Source of the DNA: Globodera rostochiensis
Lineage: Eukaryota; Nematoda; Chromadorea; Rhabditida; Heteroderidae
DNA length: 64,000 nucleotides
Direction: 5' to 3'
NCBI GenBank assembly: GCA_018350325.1
Contig: JAEVLN010000006.1
Location: 4,144,056-4,208,055, forward strand
Shown here: in pieces, positions 12,858 through 23,829 of the stretch
How positions within the stretch are numbered: the stretch's first letter is position 1
Layout of the letters: each line of letters opens with the position of its first letter
Notes under the pieces: model-generated
Seen by the model: the letters and a program-made list of their open reading frames with translations, nothing else
What the model was told of the DNA's origin: nothing
Database searches by the model: none
Position numbers and translations under genes: made by a program

Positions 12858-13513
12858 GCTCCAAGTTTATACGGATTGGCCGGAGCACCACGATTGGGCG
12901 CGCACGATTGGGCGCGGCACAATTGGGCGCGCACGATTGGGCGCCAGCACGTTCGGTGCCGGCACGATTCGGTGCCCGAAGCAAACCAAACAAAATTGGT
13001 ATCATACAAAAGCTCTCAGTATGCTGAACCTTTAACCAAGCTAAAGCTAACCGGTTCGTCTTTTCAAAAAAAGGTTATAGGTTTAAAACCTATGAAAATT
13101 GCCGTTTTTGTCGTGGTGACGTTATAACTTTCTTTGTTTAAGTCGAATCGCTTATCTTTTGACTTAGTAAGCTTCTACCAATTGCATGCTTTCGAATGCT
13201 ACTAAGAATGTTTGGTTTGGTTGACTTTGAACAAAGTTTTAACGAAAAACTTGTCGGCGCCCAATCGTGCCGCGCCCAATCGTGCGCGCCCAGTCGTGCG
13301 CGCCCAATCGTGCGCGCCCAATCGTGCGCGCCCAGTTGCGGGGTACCGGGATTGGCCAACTTTAAGCAGAGATATGAATTTTTTGTCAGTGAATTACTGA
13401 TTGCCCGAATGCCAATGGCGAAGGAAAAAAAGCAATTGTGGCGTTGTTGTAAAGCATGGCCATGGACGGCAAAAAGAGAACAAAAAAAGCGAATTAATGT
13501 TTGGACAAAATAA
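12858..13513 (+). pseudogene. Small coding exon split by a MITE insertion
   Basis: After a TTTGTAG acceptor at 12857, eight codons run to 12881. Removing the element 12882-13348 and one 9-bp duplication restores an unbroken frame at 13358-13511 with TAA at 13511-13513 (59 codons). The frame contains ELLIARMPMAKEKKQL and ends AKREQKKRINVWTK, basic and Cys/Trp-containing. It may be the last exon of the gene represented by 12403-12608, although the phases do not clearly agree. The family is not recognised. The clean restoration of frame is the main support. Confidence 0.45.
12882..13348. mobile_element. Foldback MITE with CGCACGATTGGG arrays, 9-bp target duplication
   Basis: Arms carry iterated GCGCACGATTGGGC on the left and the inverted unit CGCCCAATCGTGCG on the right; the core is imperfectly palindromic. 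It is flanked by GGATTGGCC at 12873-12881 and 13349-13357. The right end reads GGGGTACCG, matching the CGGTAC end of related elements. 467 bp, no coding capacity. Confidence 0.8.
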
Positions 13514-13577
13514 TCTTTGGCGTTATGTCATATGTAAAAAAAGAACTTACAATGGAAATCGCGCTGCCGTGCACTTC

Positions 13578-14117
13578 CGGAGCCGGTCATTTGGCCACAA
13601 GTCTTTTGGGCACGAGTCATTTGGGCACCGAGTCTTTAGGGCACCGAGTCATTTGCGCACTAATTCCGGATTTTTTTTAAAATAATATATTACGAAATAG
13701 GGTAATACTGTGGTTTGTAGCCTCCCTAAAAAATAATTTTTGTTTCAAAGTCAATAAAAAAGTATTTCAGGGTATTCAGGTGGTGTAGACTTACGTTTTG
13801 CCCAAATGAAAACCCTGAACCCGAAAGTTCTAAACATTCCAATTTGTTCGAATTCGGGTTCGGGTTTGCATTTTGTCTAAACGGAAGTCAGATTCGGACT
13901 CTACACCACCTGAATACCCCTAGAAACACTTTTTATTGACTTTGAAACAAAAAATTATTTTTTCAAAACATGGAGCCCACAAACCACAGTATTACCCTAT
14001 TTCGTAATGTATTATTTTTAAAAAATCCGGAATTAGTGCCCAAATGACTCGGTGCCCTAAAGACTCGGTGCCCAAATGACTCGTGCCCAAATGACTTGTG
14101 CCCAAATGACATGGCGC
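13578..14117. mobile_element. Foldback MITE with GGGCACCGAGTCATTT arrays
   Basis: Long inverted arms meet around 13780-13900. The shared inner arm includes CGAAATAGGGTAATACTG and its complement. Near the ends, units of the type GGGCACGAGTCATTT and GGGCACCGAGTCTTTA are iterated in opposite orientations. Flanks are GTGCACTTC (13569-13577) and CTGCACTTC (14118-14126), 8 of 9 matching. No coding capacity. Confidence 0.75.
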
Positions 14118-14689
14118 CTGCACTTCGCCTATGTACCATTTCGCCTGAAAAGCTAAAAAGTACCAAGCAATCTATTACCAAAATCAATTCAATCAATTTT
14201 GTTATTATTGTTTTGTTGTTAATGGAATGAGTTAATAAAATTTGAAGCTTTTATGCTTTCGCGCATTACCAAAATGCTTATCGTTTGTTAAAGAAAATTT
14301 AAAAACTTGAAAGTTAAAAAATTTATTTAAAAATAATCACTGCAAAAATTGGTGTATTTAAAACGCTCCAAATTTTGGTTATTTGGTTAGAGTAAGCTGG
14401 GATTACTAGAGGAATGTGCTCAAAATCTGGTTGACAACCGTTAAACTGAGGTATTTTGTTCCAAAAAAACCCCAGGAACAGTTCGCCTCTTTTTCTCCCC
14501 CCCCCCCCATTTTGACAATATTTACAAACGGTCTTCTCATATTTAAATCAATGAACGGTTAATCCTTTTTTAGTTGCCGGCATCCTTCAGCCTTAAGCCT
14601 GACCGCGCAAGAATTTTTTTTTTGTTTGCCGCACATTGCCCATTGATCATAGAATCATTTGGTCTAGTGATTAAATAATTTCGATTTGG

Positions 14690-15391
14690 GCGGAGAAAAA
14701 GCCGTCTCGATTCTCTCAACTAAAGACGAAGCTTTCTTCGAAATGATTCAGCTGACGTTCACGTTTTTCCTTTTGTTGTTTCTGCTAATGATCATTTTCT
14801 TCTTCCAATGGTTGATGTGTTGTTATGCTGCGGCAATGTCGACTCCGATATGTCTAAGGGATTTGGCGTGAATCTAACCGGGGGACCTTTGGCCCGGGGA
14901 CCCACGGGGTGGCCCAAAAGAGCTGGAGTGGAATAGAACGCGGGCGAAAAATAGCCCCGGAGTGGATTAGGTTTCGCCAGTAGGCCGCAGGCATGCGGAA
15001 GGAAGGTGGGGACTAAAATACGGTGGGGCTGAACGTAATGGGTGGAGTGGCTCGCAGATGTGTGATTCTGACACAATGCAAGAGGGTGCGGTCCGTGACA
15101 CCCAGTACAACGTGGAAGGTAGGGGCCTCCGGCTTTAAAGTTATTCCAAAAAGATATGTAAACCGTACAGTCAAAGCAGAATACACGGGAGGGTGGTCTT
15201 CGGCAAATAGATGAGTGAAGTGACATAAACGGTATTTGGAAGCGGTTTGAGGTAGGCGGACCTTTGGTCGGCCGTGCATTGGACGGTGTTCCGTTCTTAT
15301 CGGAAAAAGTGTGGGGGGAAACGGGGAGGAGGGAAGAATGGAAAAGCCAGTATGAGGGAGGAGGGGGGATTAATTTTGCTAAACGCGACAA
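14690..15391. other. GC-richer block with long open frames, possibly degenerate retroelement
   Basis: The minus strand is open for about 200 codons (14792-15391) and includes a CTGCHGPHPLALC stretch, similar to the zinc knuckles of BEL/Pao-type gag proteins, followed by Pro/His-rich sequence. No protease or polymerase follows. On the plus strand at 14740-14830 there is a very hydrophobic stretch (FFLLLFLLMIIFFF). Base composition differs from the flanks. A decayed retroelement fragment is the best guess. Confidence 0.25.
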
Positions 15392-15419
15392 ACTTAATCA
15401 AATATTATTATTTATTTTT

Positions 15420-15880
15420 TCACATTTTGCTTCACGCCATGATCTTCATCCCATCATTTTGCAGCCAAAAAATCAATAAAAATTGGCATTGTTAAACAAA
15501 GAAAGGGCAAAATTTTTATAAATAATCAAACAAAGATGGGGGGGTGGGGGAGGGCAGAATTTTCAAATGCTAAGCGTAATCAATAAAAATTCATCGGGCA
15601 CACGCAATGAATTTTACAATACGTGAATAAAGTCGGCTCTTCTTCTGGTGCTTTCTTCGATGTGAGCGTTTAAATCATACAAGCCTTTCACCACTATGGC
15701 CCTTCTTCCCATCATTGCGTAGGCAAAAAATCAGGCATTGTTCAACAAAGTAAAAATGGGCAAAAATGCCGATATGTAAATAAAATAAAAGATGGGGGGG
15801 GACAGAATTTCAAACGCTAAGCGTAATCAATGAAAATTCATTGGGCACGCGCAATGAGTTTTACAATTGTGAGCGGCTGA
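15420..15880. repeat. Two tandem copies of a roughly 230-bp repeat
   Basis: Both copies share CCCATCATTTTGCAG/CCCATCATTGCGTAG, AACAAAG, GATGGGGGGG, ACGCTAAGCGTAATCAAT-like and GGGCACGCGCAATGA-like blocks in the same order (about 15430-15620 and 15680-15870). No coding sequence is visible. Confidence 0.65.
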
Positions 15881-16671
15881 AGCCTTTAAAAGCTGAAGCT
15901 TGTTGCTCAAAAATCATTCTAGCTTAAAAAAATTTATATGCTTAAAACATATTTTTGAATTTTGAAAATTATTAGAATGATGATTTTTGGCTTAAAACTT
16001 GTATTTTACGCTGCCTCACAAAATGTCAAAGCCACAAAGTGTCGTCAACTCAGCCAAAACGACGAAATATCAAAAAATCCGAATTTTCCGTTTCGACAAA
16101 TTGAACCCCGAACTCAAAATCAAACAATTTTTTTTTCGAAAATTCAAAATTCTCAAAATCATTCAAAAAGTATAAATTCAATCGTTAATTGCCTTAGCTT
16201 GTTGTAATGTGCTTTATGAATGGGTTGTGACCTAAATAAATTTTTAAAAAAAAAAATCGGGATATAGAATTAGGCAAAATGGAAGCCGGATAGGATTCTA
16301 CGGCTTAAAAAACCCCTAGAAAATCTTTTTATCGACTTTGAAAAAAATATTTATCTTTTTTTTGACATTTTGTGGTTTATGGCTGAGTTGACATTTCGTA
16401 GCTTTTACATTTTGTTGGCGCGTCATTTTTTCTGCAAATAGCCTTTGATGTGAGAAACTCATTTTTCATTGACATTAGTGCAAATTTTTAGTCGAGACCG
16501 GCCAACCGAATTTTTCGGGTTTGGGATCCCGGCAAAATCTCGAAAATCCACCGGTTGGGAGCCCGTATAATCCCGAAGATTTCTTTAGAGATCCCGCGGG
16601 GTTTCTGTATTGAGAAAAATTTTCCACAAAATTGTTTTATGATTAATTAATAAACGTAGATTAAATACAAC
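15881..16671. other. Upstream intergenic region of the secreted-protein gene
   Basis: No supported exon. It holds a motif island around 16495-16610 (CCCGG/CGGGATCCCG palindromic bits) and AT-rich sequence. The promoter of the gene starting at 16672 should lie here, but no specific motif was recognised. Confidence 0.4.
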
Positions 16672-19600
16672 ATGATCAACATTTACCCTATTTATTCGAT
16701 CAAAATGACTTTTGTTTCCATTCTGATCCTTGCTGCATTGACTTTGGAAGTGCAGGTTGGTAGTATAATTTTTAATAAATTAGTTGTCATATGATTAAAG
16801 CATGGTTCGTTTTCGTCCAAAATAAGTATTTAGAAAATTTTGCAAATTGCAAAATTTTCGAAATTTTTGCGCCATTTTCTTAACAAAAAACGTTAAAAAT
16901 TCTTAAAAAAAATTTCCAACGACGCCTGCGCCGTCGGACCCACCAACAACAAAATCCAACGCTAAATACGTCGCCGGTCTCGGGTGAACACAAAAGTTGA
17001 CCCCAAAAATTGGGGGTTTTTAGCGTCCTTGGATTTCGCCAAATGTTCTGCTATGTCCTTGGAAATCAACATCTCTGTCCTTGGGAATTGTCTTAACCCG
17101 ATAAGAACCCTGATTTAAAGGGAGTAGAAATTTCAGATGCCTTCCATGCTAAGTGTTTTTTGAGTTAAACAATTTTATTGCATAGAATTTGTGGCTTTTG
17201 GTAAAATAAAATTATTTTGGCGTTTTTTAAATTTTCTTTAGGAAATACAAAAATCCATCATTATTGAGTTTTTTATATTCTTCAAATATAAGCTCTCAAA
17301 AAAATTGCCCTTTGCTTGACCAAAAAAATAATACATCTTTAAATTGTTTATGTTCAAAATATATTCTGACAAAAAATTTAAATTACCTAATTTACTCCAG
17401 AAATTGTTGCAATTTCAGTACTTGACTTGTTGTTGTGGCTACCGGTTTGAATCCCCCCACGATGGCTGATTCAGTCCCGTACTGAAGCTAATATTAAGCC
17501 TAACTTAGGCCTAAGCCACCATGGGTTGGGGTTTGTTAGACTTAGGCCTAGGCTTTGTTTGCCAATTTTCAGTGTCAGAATTCCACTTCGGACCGATTCA
17601 ATGCATTTATCCTTGCCATAACATCTGCCAACAGTGACAAACAATCGATAATCATTTCTGATCAGCAATTTGTTGATCAGCATCCAGTCGACTTGGAGTT
17701 GACAAAAGCGCGTCAGTTGCAGGAATGGATTGGTCAACTTGCAAAGCAAATTGTTGACGAGCATGGCATTGAGGCTTCAAATTACACTTGCAAGCCAAAC
17801 GTCAACTTCAATGACGTCATTTTTGATGACGTCATTTTGACCATAGGACAGTCTCAACAACAAATTAAATTGGAGAACTATTTGAAAAAGAAGAAGCAAG
17901 AGAAGAAGCCATTTCTGAAATTGCTATTCTCATTTGGGGCGAGCTTGAGTGCCGAAATTGGAGGGCCACCGCATCATAATGAAAACAATTATTTACGTTC
18001 ACTTTTGACGGCATACGGATGTATTGAGGGGCAATTAGTCGCTGTAGAAAAGAGGTAGTAATGATTATATATTTTTTTGAATTTACATTTTTTTTTTTTA
18101 GTGGTTCTAATTTTGGCATCAGAGAATACATCAACATAGGAGAGAGGTAAACCATACATGAATTATATTTAGTTGTTAATTTTTTTTTATTGATTAAATT
18201 TAGTATGTATACTTTTGACATTGAAAATGTCATAGAAAGACCACTTTGTAAATTGATCACTCAAAAAGTTATTCTGAAAATGCCTTCGGAGAACGACAAT
18301 CACAAACCACGACACATTCGTAAACAACTTTTAATTTTTGTTACGCTCAAATTGCAAAAATAATATTAACTGTATAGAAAAAAAACATAAACTTTGCTTA
18401 AATGGAACTTTCAATTTGTATATCCAGACTTTCTGGATATCCAGGTAGGTACAGGTGCTCCAACAAAATACCTGGATTCCGGACCTGGAGTCCAAGAAAA
18501 TCCAGATTTTCTGGATATCCATGTAGGTCCATGTGCTCCAACGAAAATACCTGGATTCCGGACCTGGACTCCAAGAAAATCCAGATTTTCTGGATATCCA
18601 TGTAGGTCCATGTGCTCCAACGAAAATACCTGGATTCCGGACCTGGACTCCAAGAAAATCCAGATTTTCTGGATATCCAGGTAGGTCCATGTGCTCCAAC
18701 GAAAATACCTGGATTCCGGACCTGGACTCCAAGAAAATCCAGATTTTCTGGATATCCATGTAGGTCCATGTGCTCCAACGAAAATACCTGGATTCCGGAC
18801 CTGGAGTCCAAGAAAATCCAGGTGTCCCCTCCGGGGCTCTAATTGCCACTTTTTTCAGAAAGTTTTTCCCTTCTCAACGCTTTGAATGTTCAATTGACTG
18901 CCCTTGATGTGATCCAATTTGCAGAATTCATTGGCCGTTTCATCCAATATTATTTTTCGTTTCCATACAATTTTTATGAAAAGATTAATAGTCTAAGCAA
19001 TGTAAATAAAGAAACAATTGGCCAACACACAGTCAAATATGCACGCATTGCGCACCAACTGATTTTGCACATGCGAAATTGGGGGCCAAAGGAATTGGAA
19101 AATTTTTCAAAAAATTACGACGAAAATTTTTTGAGAGAATCAAAGGAATGGGAGGCGTGCGTTGTCAGCATTTTTACACGAAATTTGTTGCGACGAGTGG
19201 TCAAAAGTGCATTTTTGAATGAATATTTTGGCGAATTGGACACAAAAGTTACGTTTTATAAAGAACCAACAGATCAAATTTATAAAAAACCAACAGATCA
19301 AATTATTATTGATGCAAGCCGATGGTTGCAATATTATGAACATCAGTCTGAACAATGTGTTAAAAAGGAAGAAATCAATGTGAGACCGGCGAAAAATGCC
19401 AAAGCCTCCGAAAACGCCAACCTTTTTGCTCACTACGATAATGCAATTCGAATTGACTGGAACATCTGGAATGGTAAGTACAGTAAGCTAATCCTTACAA
19501 ACAATGTTAAAATCTGCAATTTTAGGGGTTCATTTTTGTCCAAGAAAAACCCATTTTTAGGGGGTGCATTTTTGGATAAGAAAATTGGAAGTTTTTTAAC

Positions 19601-20718
19601 AATTTTTGGAAAAATGCCAAAAGTATGAAGGAGTATCTTCTGCAGTTAGAATTAGTTTAGATATTTATAATAATTATGAAGATGTTGATAAAGTAGTTTT
19701 TTTTTTTTTGAAAAATTAAAGAGTGGAGAAAAGGGTATTTTTTTCTTCCAAATTTATAATAGTTTTTGATTTTTTTTATTAATAAGATGAGAAAAAATTA
19801 AATATAAGATTTTCATACATTGGCCAATGTAGAGGTAATAGACATACCTAACCCAATTTGTCTCGGGACAGACGGGAGTGGAGGAGAAAGGGCGAAGATG
19901 TCCGGAGCCCAATTCCCGATCGAATGAATAGAATGGTGGCCCCAGGGGAAACAAATGAACACGGGAGAGGGGGCGGGACAATCAAATGATGTGAGTGGTG
20001 ATCGGACGATTATGGGCAGAGTCATATTGATTAAAAAAGCGGCTCTAAATTCAAAAATTTATCGATATGAAATGCTATTTCCGTGCTTCTCTCGACAAGC
20101 CCTTATTCGCAAAAAAAAAAAAACTAATGTAAAATCCTTGAAAATCCGATTTCGACTAAAATTATGCTTATTTTGTTATCAATCATTCACTTTTAAGTAG
20201 TTAAACAACGTGTTGACGAGCTTATTGAAGCGACAATTCATATGCGTAAGGATAAAGAATTGAGCACATTTTTTCAAAACGACAAATCCGGCTTTGGAAA
20301 CGCCAAATTTGAACTTGACCTGCTGACTGATGAACAAAAAAAAACATTGAAACTAAATGAATTTCGCCAATTGTTGAACACAAAACAATCTGAATGCATT
20401 GAGAACATTAACAAATATGAAATTGAATTGCCACATAAAATAAATCAAAATGAAACTTATTTGAAATTTAACGATTTTATTGCAGCAACTGTCGAAAATT
20501 TTGGTGGAAAATTGAAAAAAAATGATGAAGAAGAAAAGTTTGTTTTCGATTTGGATGGAGCTAACAAATTGCTTGACAAACTGTACGAATTTGCAATCAA
20601 AAAAATTGTAAAAAAAGGCAAAAAAAATCAAGAATATGCATGCCGGATAGACCAAAACAATTTTGAGACGGAAATCAAAGCGATTATGGGCGAAATTTGT
20701 GGCCCAAAAATAGAATGA
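16672..20718 (+). CDS. Predicted secreted protein of unknown function (6 exons, 620 aa)
   Basis: Exons 16672-16755, 17573-18054, 18102-18146, 18204-18319, 18859-19473, 20198-20718 total 1863 nt (621 codons), and every intron phase agrees. Exon 1 encodes a signal peptide (MTFVSILILAALTLEVQ after a short N-terminal extension; a second ATG lies at 16705). The mature protein starts CQNSTSDRF and is mostly polar and helical. Exon 5 has aromatic helical stretches (FIGRFIQYYFSFPYN) and a short tandem repeat KEPTDQI/KKPTDQI. Exon 6 ends with a Lys-rich segment (KIVKKGKKNQEYACR) and TGA. No enzyme motif was seen. The last acceptor is ambiguous by 3 nt (TTAAG or TAG). Export from the cell is inferred from the signal peptide; secretion into a host is possible but unproven. 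Confidence 0.75.
18413..18835. repeat. Minisatellite, 79-bp period, in an intron of the secreted-protein gene
   Basis: About five copies of a 79-bp unit built from CTGGATATCC, AGGTCCATGTGCTCCAAC, ACCTGGATTCCGGACCTGG and AAGAAAATCCAGATTT. Much of each unit is self-complementary (CCAGG/CCTGG, GGATATCC). It fills most of the intron 18320-18858 and leaves all six frames open, hence spurious reading frames. Confidence 0.9.
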
Positions 20719-20719
20719 T

Positions 20720-20977
20720 TTGACCAACTTCCTTTTTACTGATAAACAATTCGTCAAAATCCCTCCAAAAAGTGCCAATAACAAATTGTTGAAATTTGCT
20801 AAAGTGTCACAATTATTCAATTTATTATATTCCTTTGCGACACGACTTGAGGCATTGGCCCATGGCAAAAACAGTGACGGAACAATTAACAAAAATAGTG
20901 AAAAAAGGAAAAAATTCAGGCTTTTCTTGCCGTCTCAAAATGCTTTATTGTTCGACCCGAGTGGGCAAACAAATTAA
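20720..20977 (+). pseudogene. Possible diverged copy of the last exon of the 620-aa gene
   Basis: It starts 1 nt after the stop at 20718. The sequence LLYSFATRLEALAHGK resembles LYEFAIKKIVKKGK of the preceding exon, and another frame over 20870-20975 reads KIVKKGKNSGFSCR, close to KIVKKGKKNQEYACR. Two frames carry homology, so it is probably a frameshifted duplicate, or an exon of the next gene whose boundaries could not be fixed. Confidence 0.35.
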
Positions 20978-21049
20978 GGTAATTTGTACCGGTAAAAAAT
21001 TATTGCCATTTTAAATATTATAATTTTATTTAGCATATTTGATTTATGG

Positions 21050-21586
21050 ATGGAAATTAAAATGGTCGTTTTGAAAAAAAATCAAAACTCCGTGACTGGA
21101 ATAGAAATATATAAAAACATAAAGCAAAAAGACGTGGCACGACAAATTTCTCAAGGTTAATTCATAATGATGCAATAGTTTTAAATTTAAATTTAAATTT
21201 CAGACAATTACAAAATGTTGAAACTTTTGAATGAACAACAATTTTCAATTTATGAGTCAGCACAAATTTTTCAAAAAATAGATCGCATAATTGATGGCTA
21301 TGGCCATAATTTTAATTCTCAAATTCCAATCATCGAAAAGTTGACAAATCAAATTGAGAAGGAATATGAGCTCAATTATAAAAGGGGCAGCTATGGCTTT
21401 GATAACCTCATTAAAAGGTGTCAATTGGCACGATTATCTCAAAACATCATGGCAAATTTATTGGAAATGCCAAAAGAAAAGAATATGAAAACGGAGTTAA
21501 AAAAGAACTTTGATAATTGGAAAATCGAAGTCCAGACGAGAAATAATCAGTTTATTGAGGAAAAATGCGAAACGCAAGTGTTTTAA
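21050..21586 (+). CDS. Helical protein of unknown function (2 exons seen, 162 aa)
   Basis: Exons 21050-21155 and 21204-21586, phase-consistent (CAAG|GT then TTTCAG|AC). The open frame extends upstream of the ATG to an acceptor at 21033, so an earlier exon is possible. The protein is Lys/Glu/Asn-rich and predicted helical (EYELNYKRGSYGFDNLIKR is one segment). No signal peptide on this fragment and no recognised family. Its position right after the 620-aa gene suggests a related or tandem gene. Confidence 0.5.
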
Positions 21587-21953
21587 TTATTTCTTAGGGA
21601 TTTGAATATTATTTGCAATTATTAAACAATTATAATTTGTGAATAGATTTATTTATACTAATTTATTTTTATATGTTGAGCCCGGATTTATGCAACAAAT
21701 GGTCAACCAAAAATATATTTTGACACCCTTAAAATATTCAAAATTATAAGTGACAAAATAAGCATTTTTAAAATGGTCAAAAAAATGAAGAAAAAGGAAG
21801 GAACATTGTAAAAGTGCAATTTTTAAGCTAATTTCATCAAAATTAAAAACAATAAAATTGGATAATGACTTCTCCAATATGACCAATTTAGGCTTAAGCC
21901 TTGGGGTTTTTCATTTGTTACCTGCTGCTATATTTTTGTGTTCATTCTTTTAG

Positions 21954-23491
21954 CGCAAAAAGAGACAAAATTGAACTTTTAATAAGTGTCCGCTATGATT
22001 TGGTTGTGAATTTTGTGCACAATTTAAGCAAAGGTGAATAAAAAACCAATTTAAAACAATCAAAATTTTTTCCCCAATTCTTAAGACATTCTTGGTAGGA
22101 CTGCAGAATTTTTGAGATCAGCTTATTTTGATGAGAAAATTTATCGCAAAAGTAATGAGCAAGACATGCTTCGGACACTAAAGGAATTTACAAATGAAAA
22201 ACCGGATCGCGTAATAAAAAGAACACGTGAATCGGTCTCCGAAATACAACAAGCATTGGAAGAAGACAAAAATGGTGGCAAATTTAATTTGTTAAAATTA
22301 TATGAAGGGTTAAAAGGGACGAATGAGCACATTGTTGAAGCAAAAGCTAAGCTTGACGAGGCACGACATCATTTAATTGAACATATAAATGAGAAAATTG
22401 AATCACTCGAAACAAAAGTTGAGGTCATTAAGAAGCGCCAATTGAAGGACAACAAATTGCCGCCGCCGGCGGATGAAGCACACAAATCAAAAGTAAAGAA
22501 TAGAAAAAATGGGTAACCCCGGGTGGGACTCGAACCCACGACCTCCACCCAATCCGTGGCAGCTCTTCCAACTGAGCTACCGGGGCATCCCATTTGCCTT
22601 TGATCTTTTGCCCCCGCCATAGGCGTTTTAACTAGAGACCGGACTTGAGCTTGGAGTGAGATCTCGAGGTCGAGATTCTCGAAAAATCTCGGGTCTCGAA
22701 AAATCTCGAGCCGAAACAGCCGAGATTCGAGATTTTGAAACCTTTCTTTAAAAAAAGCAGTGTTTTTCATGAAAAATGTTTGGGCTCGAGATCGAGAATC
22801 TCGAGCTTCCTTCGAGCGAGATCTCGAGTCGAGATTCTCGAAAAAATCTCGGTCTCGAAAAATCTCGTGAAGCTTATTTTAGTCAAGCGAGATCTCGAGG
22901 TCAAGATTTTTTGAGATCCTCGAGACGAGATCTCGTCTCGACCGGTCTCTAGTTTTAACCGTCTACGTCCAACCAGCGGAATTCTCTCTCATCCTTCCTT
23001 ACATTAAGCATTTATTCAAAGAAACAAAGACAAAACTAAAGAAATTGTTCCGATCTGACGAGCGCAAATTGATGGAAATCAATCAAAAATTGACTAAGGC
23101 AAAAGCGATGCTAACAGAAATGGCCCCAGGCGAGGCGCAATCGTCGTCGTCGTCACCGGCAGGCAAAATGGGTGAAGAAGTCGATAAGCTTCAACAAATT
23201 ATTCATGAGACTGAATCTATTCAAGCGGAGTTGGACACGATGTTGAATTCGTACAACAACACTGAAAGTGTCCAAAACAAGTTGAAATCATCTAATGAAC
23301 AAAAAGTGCAGGAGACTCTGGCAAAAGCAATTAAAGAAAACGAAGAAACGATAAAATCGTTGAAAGCATCTGTCAAGATGGACATCGGAAAGGCAAACAG
23401 TGGAATGAAAAGTATCAAAAAAATGCTAGAAGACATTAAAAGTGATTACGGTAAACGGATTGATGATGCATCATTAGTTGGCTATTTGTAA
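21954..23491 (+). CDS. Coiled-coil protein of unknown function (3 exons seen, 5' end missing)
   Basis: Exons 21954-22033, 22086-22492 and 23009-23491 join in phase. The stop is at 23489-23491. The sequence is Lys/Glu-rich with heptad-like spacing over most of exons 2 and 3 (for example KLDEARHHLIEHINEKIESL), with a Ser run (SSSSSP) near the middle. No start codon or signal peptide was found; the first exon could be shared with the gene ending at 21586 through a GTGTCA donor at 21418. The 22493-23008 intron contains an antisense tRNA-like gene and a hAT-like element. Confidence 0.55.
22515..22586 (-). tRNA. tRNA-like gene, atypical anticodon loop
   Basis: A 72-nt cloverleaf: acceptor GCCCCGG with CCGGGGT (one G-U pair), D arm GCTC/GAGC, T arm GTGGG-TTCGAGT-CCCAC, and an intact B box GGTTCGAGTCC. 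The anticodon stem is GCCAC/GTGGA (one mismatch) with loop GGATTGG, giving nominal anticodon ATT (Asn). Position 33 is G rather than the near-universal T. It is probably a divergent or decoding-defective tRNA, or the head of a SINE. It lies antisense in the intron, 22 nt after the splice donor at 22493. Confidence 0.65.
22633..22951. mobile_element. hAT-like MITE with TCTCGAGA-rich interior, 8-bp target duplication
   Basis: Terminal inverted repeats TAGAGACCGG/CCGGTCTCTA, flanked by GTTTTAAC at 22625-22632 and 22952-22959. The interior is a run of variants of GAGATCTCGAG, GATTCTCGA and AAAATCTCGG. Similar interior sequence occurs near 25480-25520 and 33580-33710. An 8-bp duplication fits hAT-type transposition. 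Confidence 0.7.
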
Positions 23492-23566
23492 ACACCAAAA
23501 GAGCCTAGAGGGCTTTGCGGAATTTTCGCATTTTTGGCTTTTTCACTTTTTTGGGGTTTTCGTTTA

Positions 23567-23826
23567 TTGTTTGTTAGGCCACATATTCGAATGCAGACCG
23601 GGGCAATAACGGACTTCAAACTTAATCGATTCAGACATTATTATAGTCCTTCGAATGCTGTTGATGAGACGAAGCTATAGTTAAGCAAAAGCTTTGCGAT
23701 TGGCCAAGTCTCAAAAAAGTTATGGCCAAAAAACTTAAAAATCGATATTTTTGAACTTTTAATCGGGTAAGTTTGAAGTCAGTTATTGCCCCGGTCTGCA
23801 TTTGGATATGTGGCCTAACAAACAAT
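23567..23826. mobile_element. Palindromic MITE, GTTTGTTAGGCC ends
   Basis: The left end ATTGTTTGTTAGGCCACATAT matches the inverted right end over about 50 bp, including AATGCAGACCGGGGCAATAAC and its complement. The centre carries AAAAAAGTTATGGCCAAAAAA, shared with other palindromic elements in the window. It lies directly downstream of the coiled-coil gene. Confidence 0.7.
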
Positions 23827-23829
23827 ATT

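Noticed and set aside
14792..15391. Confident BEL/Pao gag gene
   Set aside because: Only one zinc-knuckle-like stretch is visible; no protease or polymerase follows, so it is listed only as a weak feature.
18331..18849. 172-codon frame with repeated WTYMDIQKIWIFL
   Set aside because: Product of the 79-bp minisatellite; periodic, open on both strands, in an intron of a well-phased gene.
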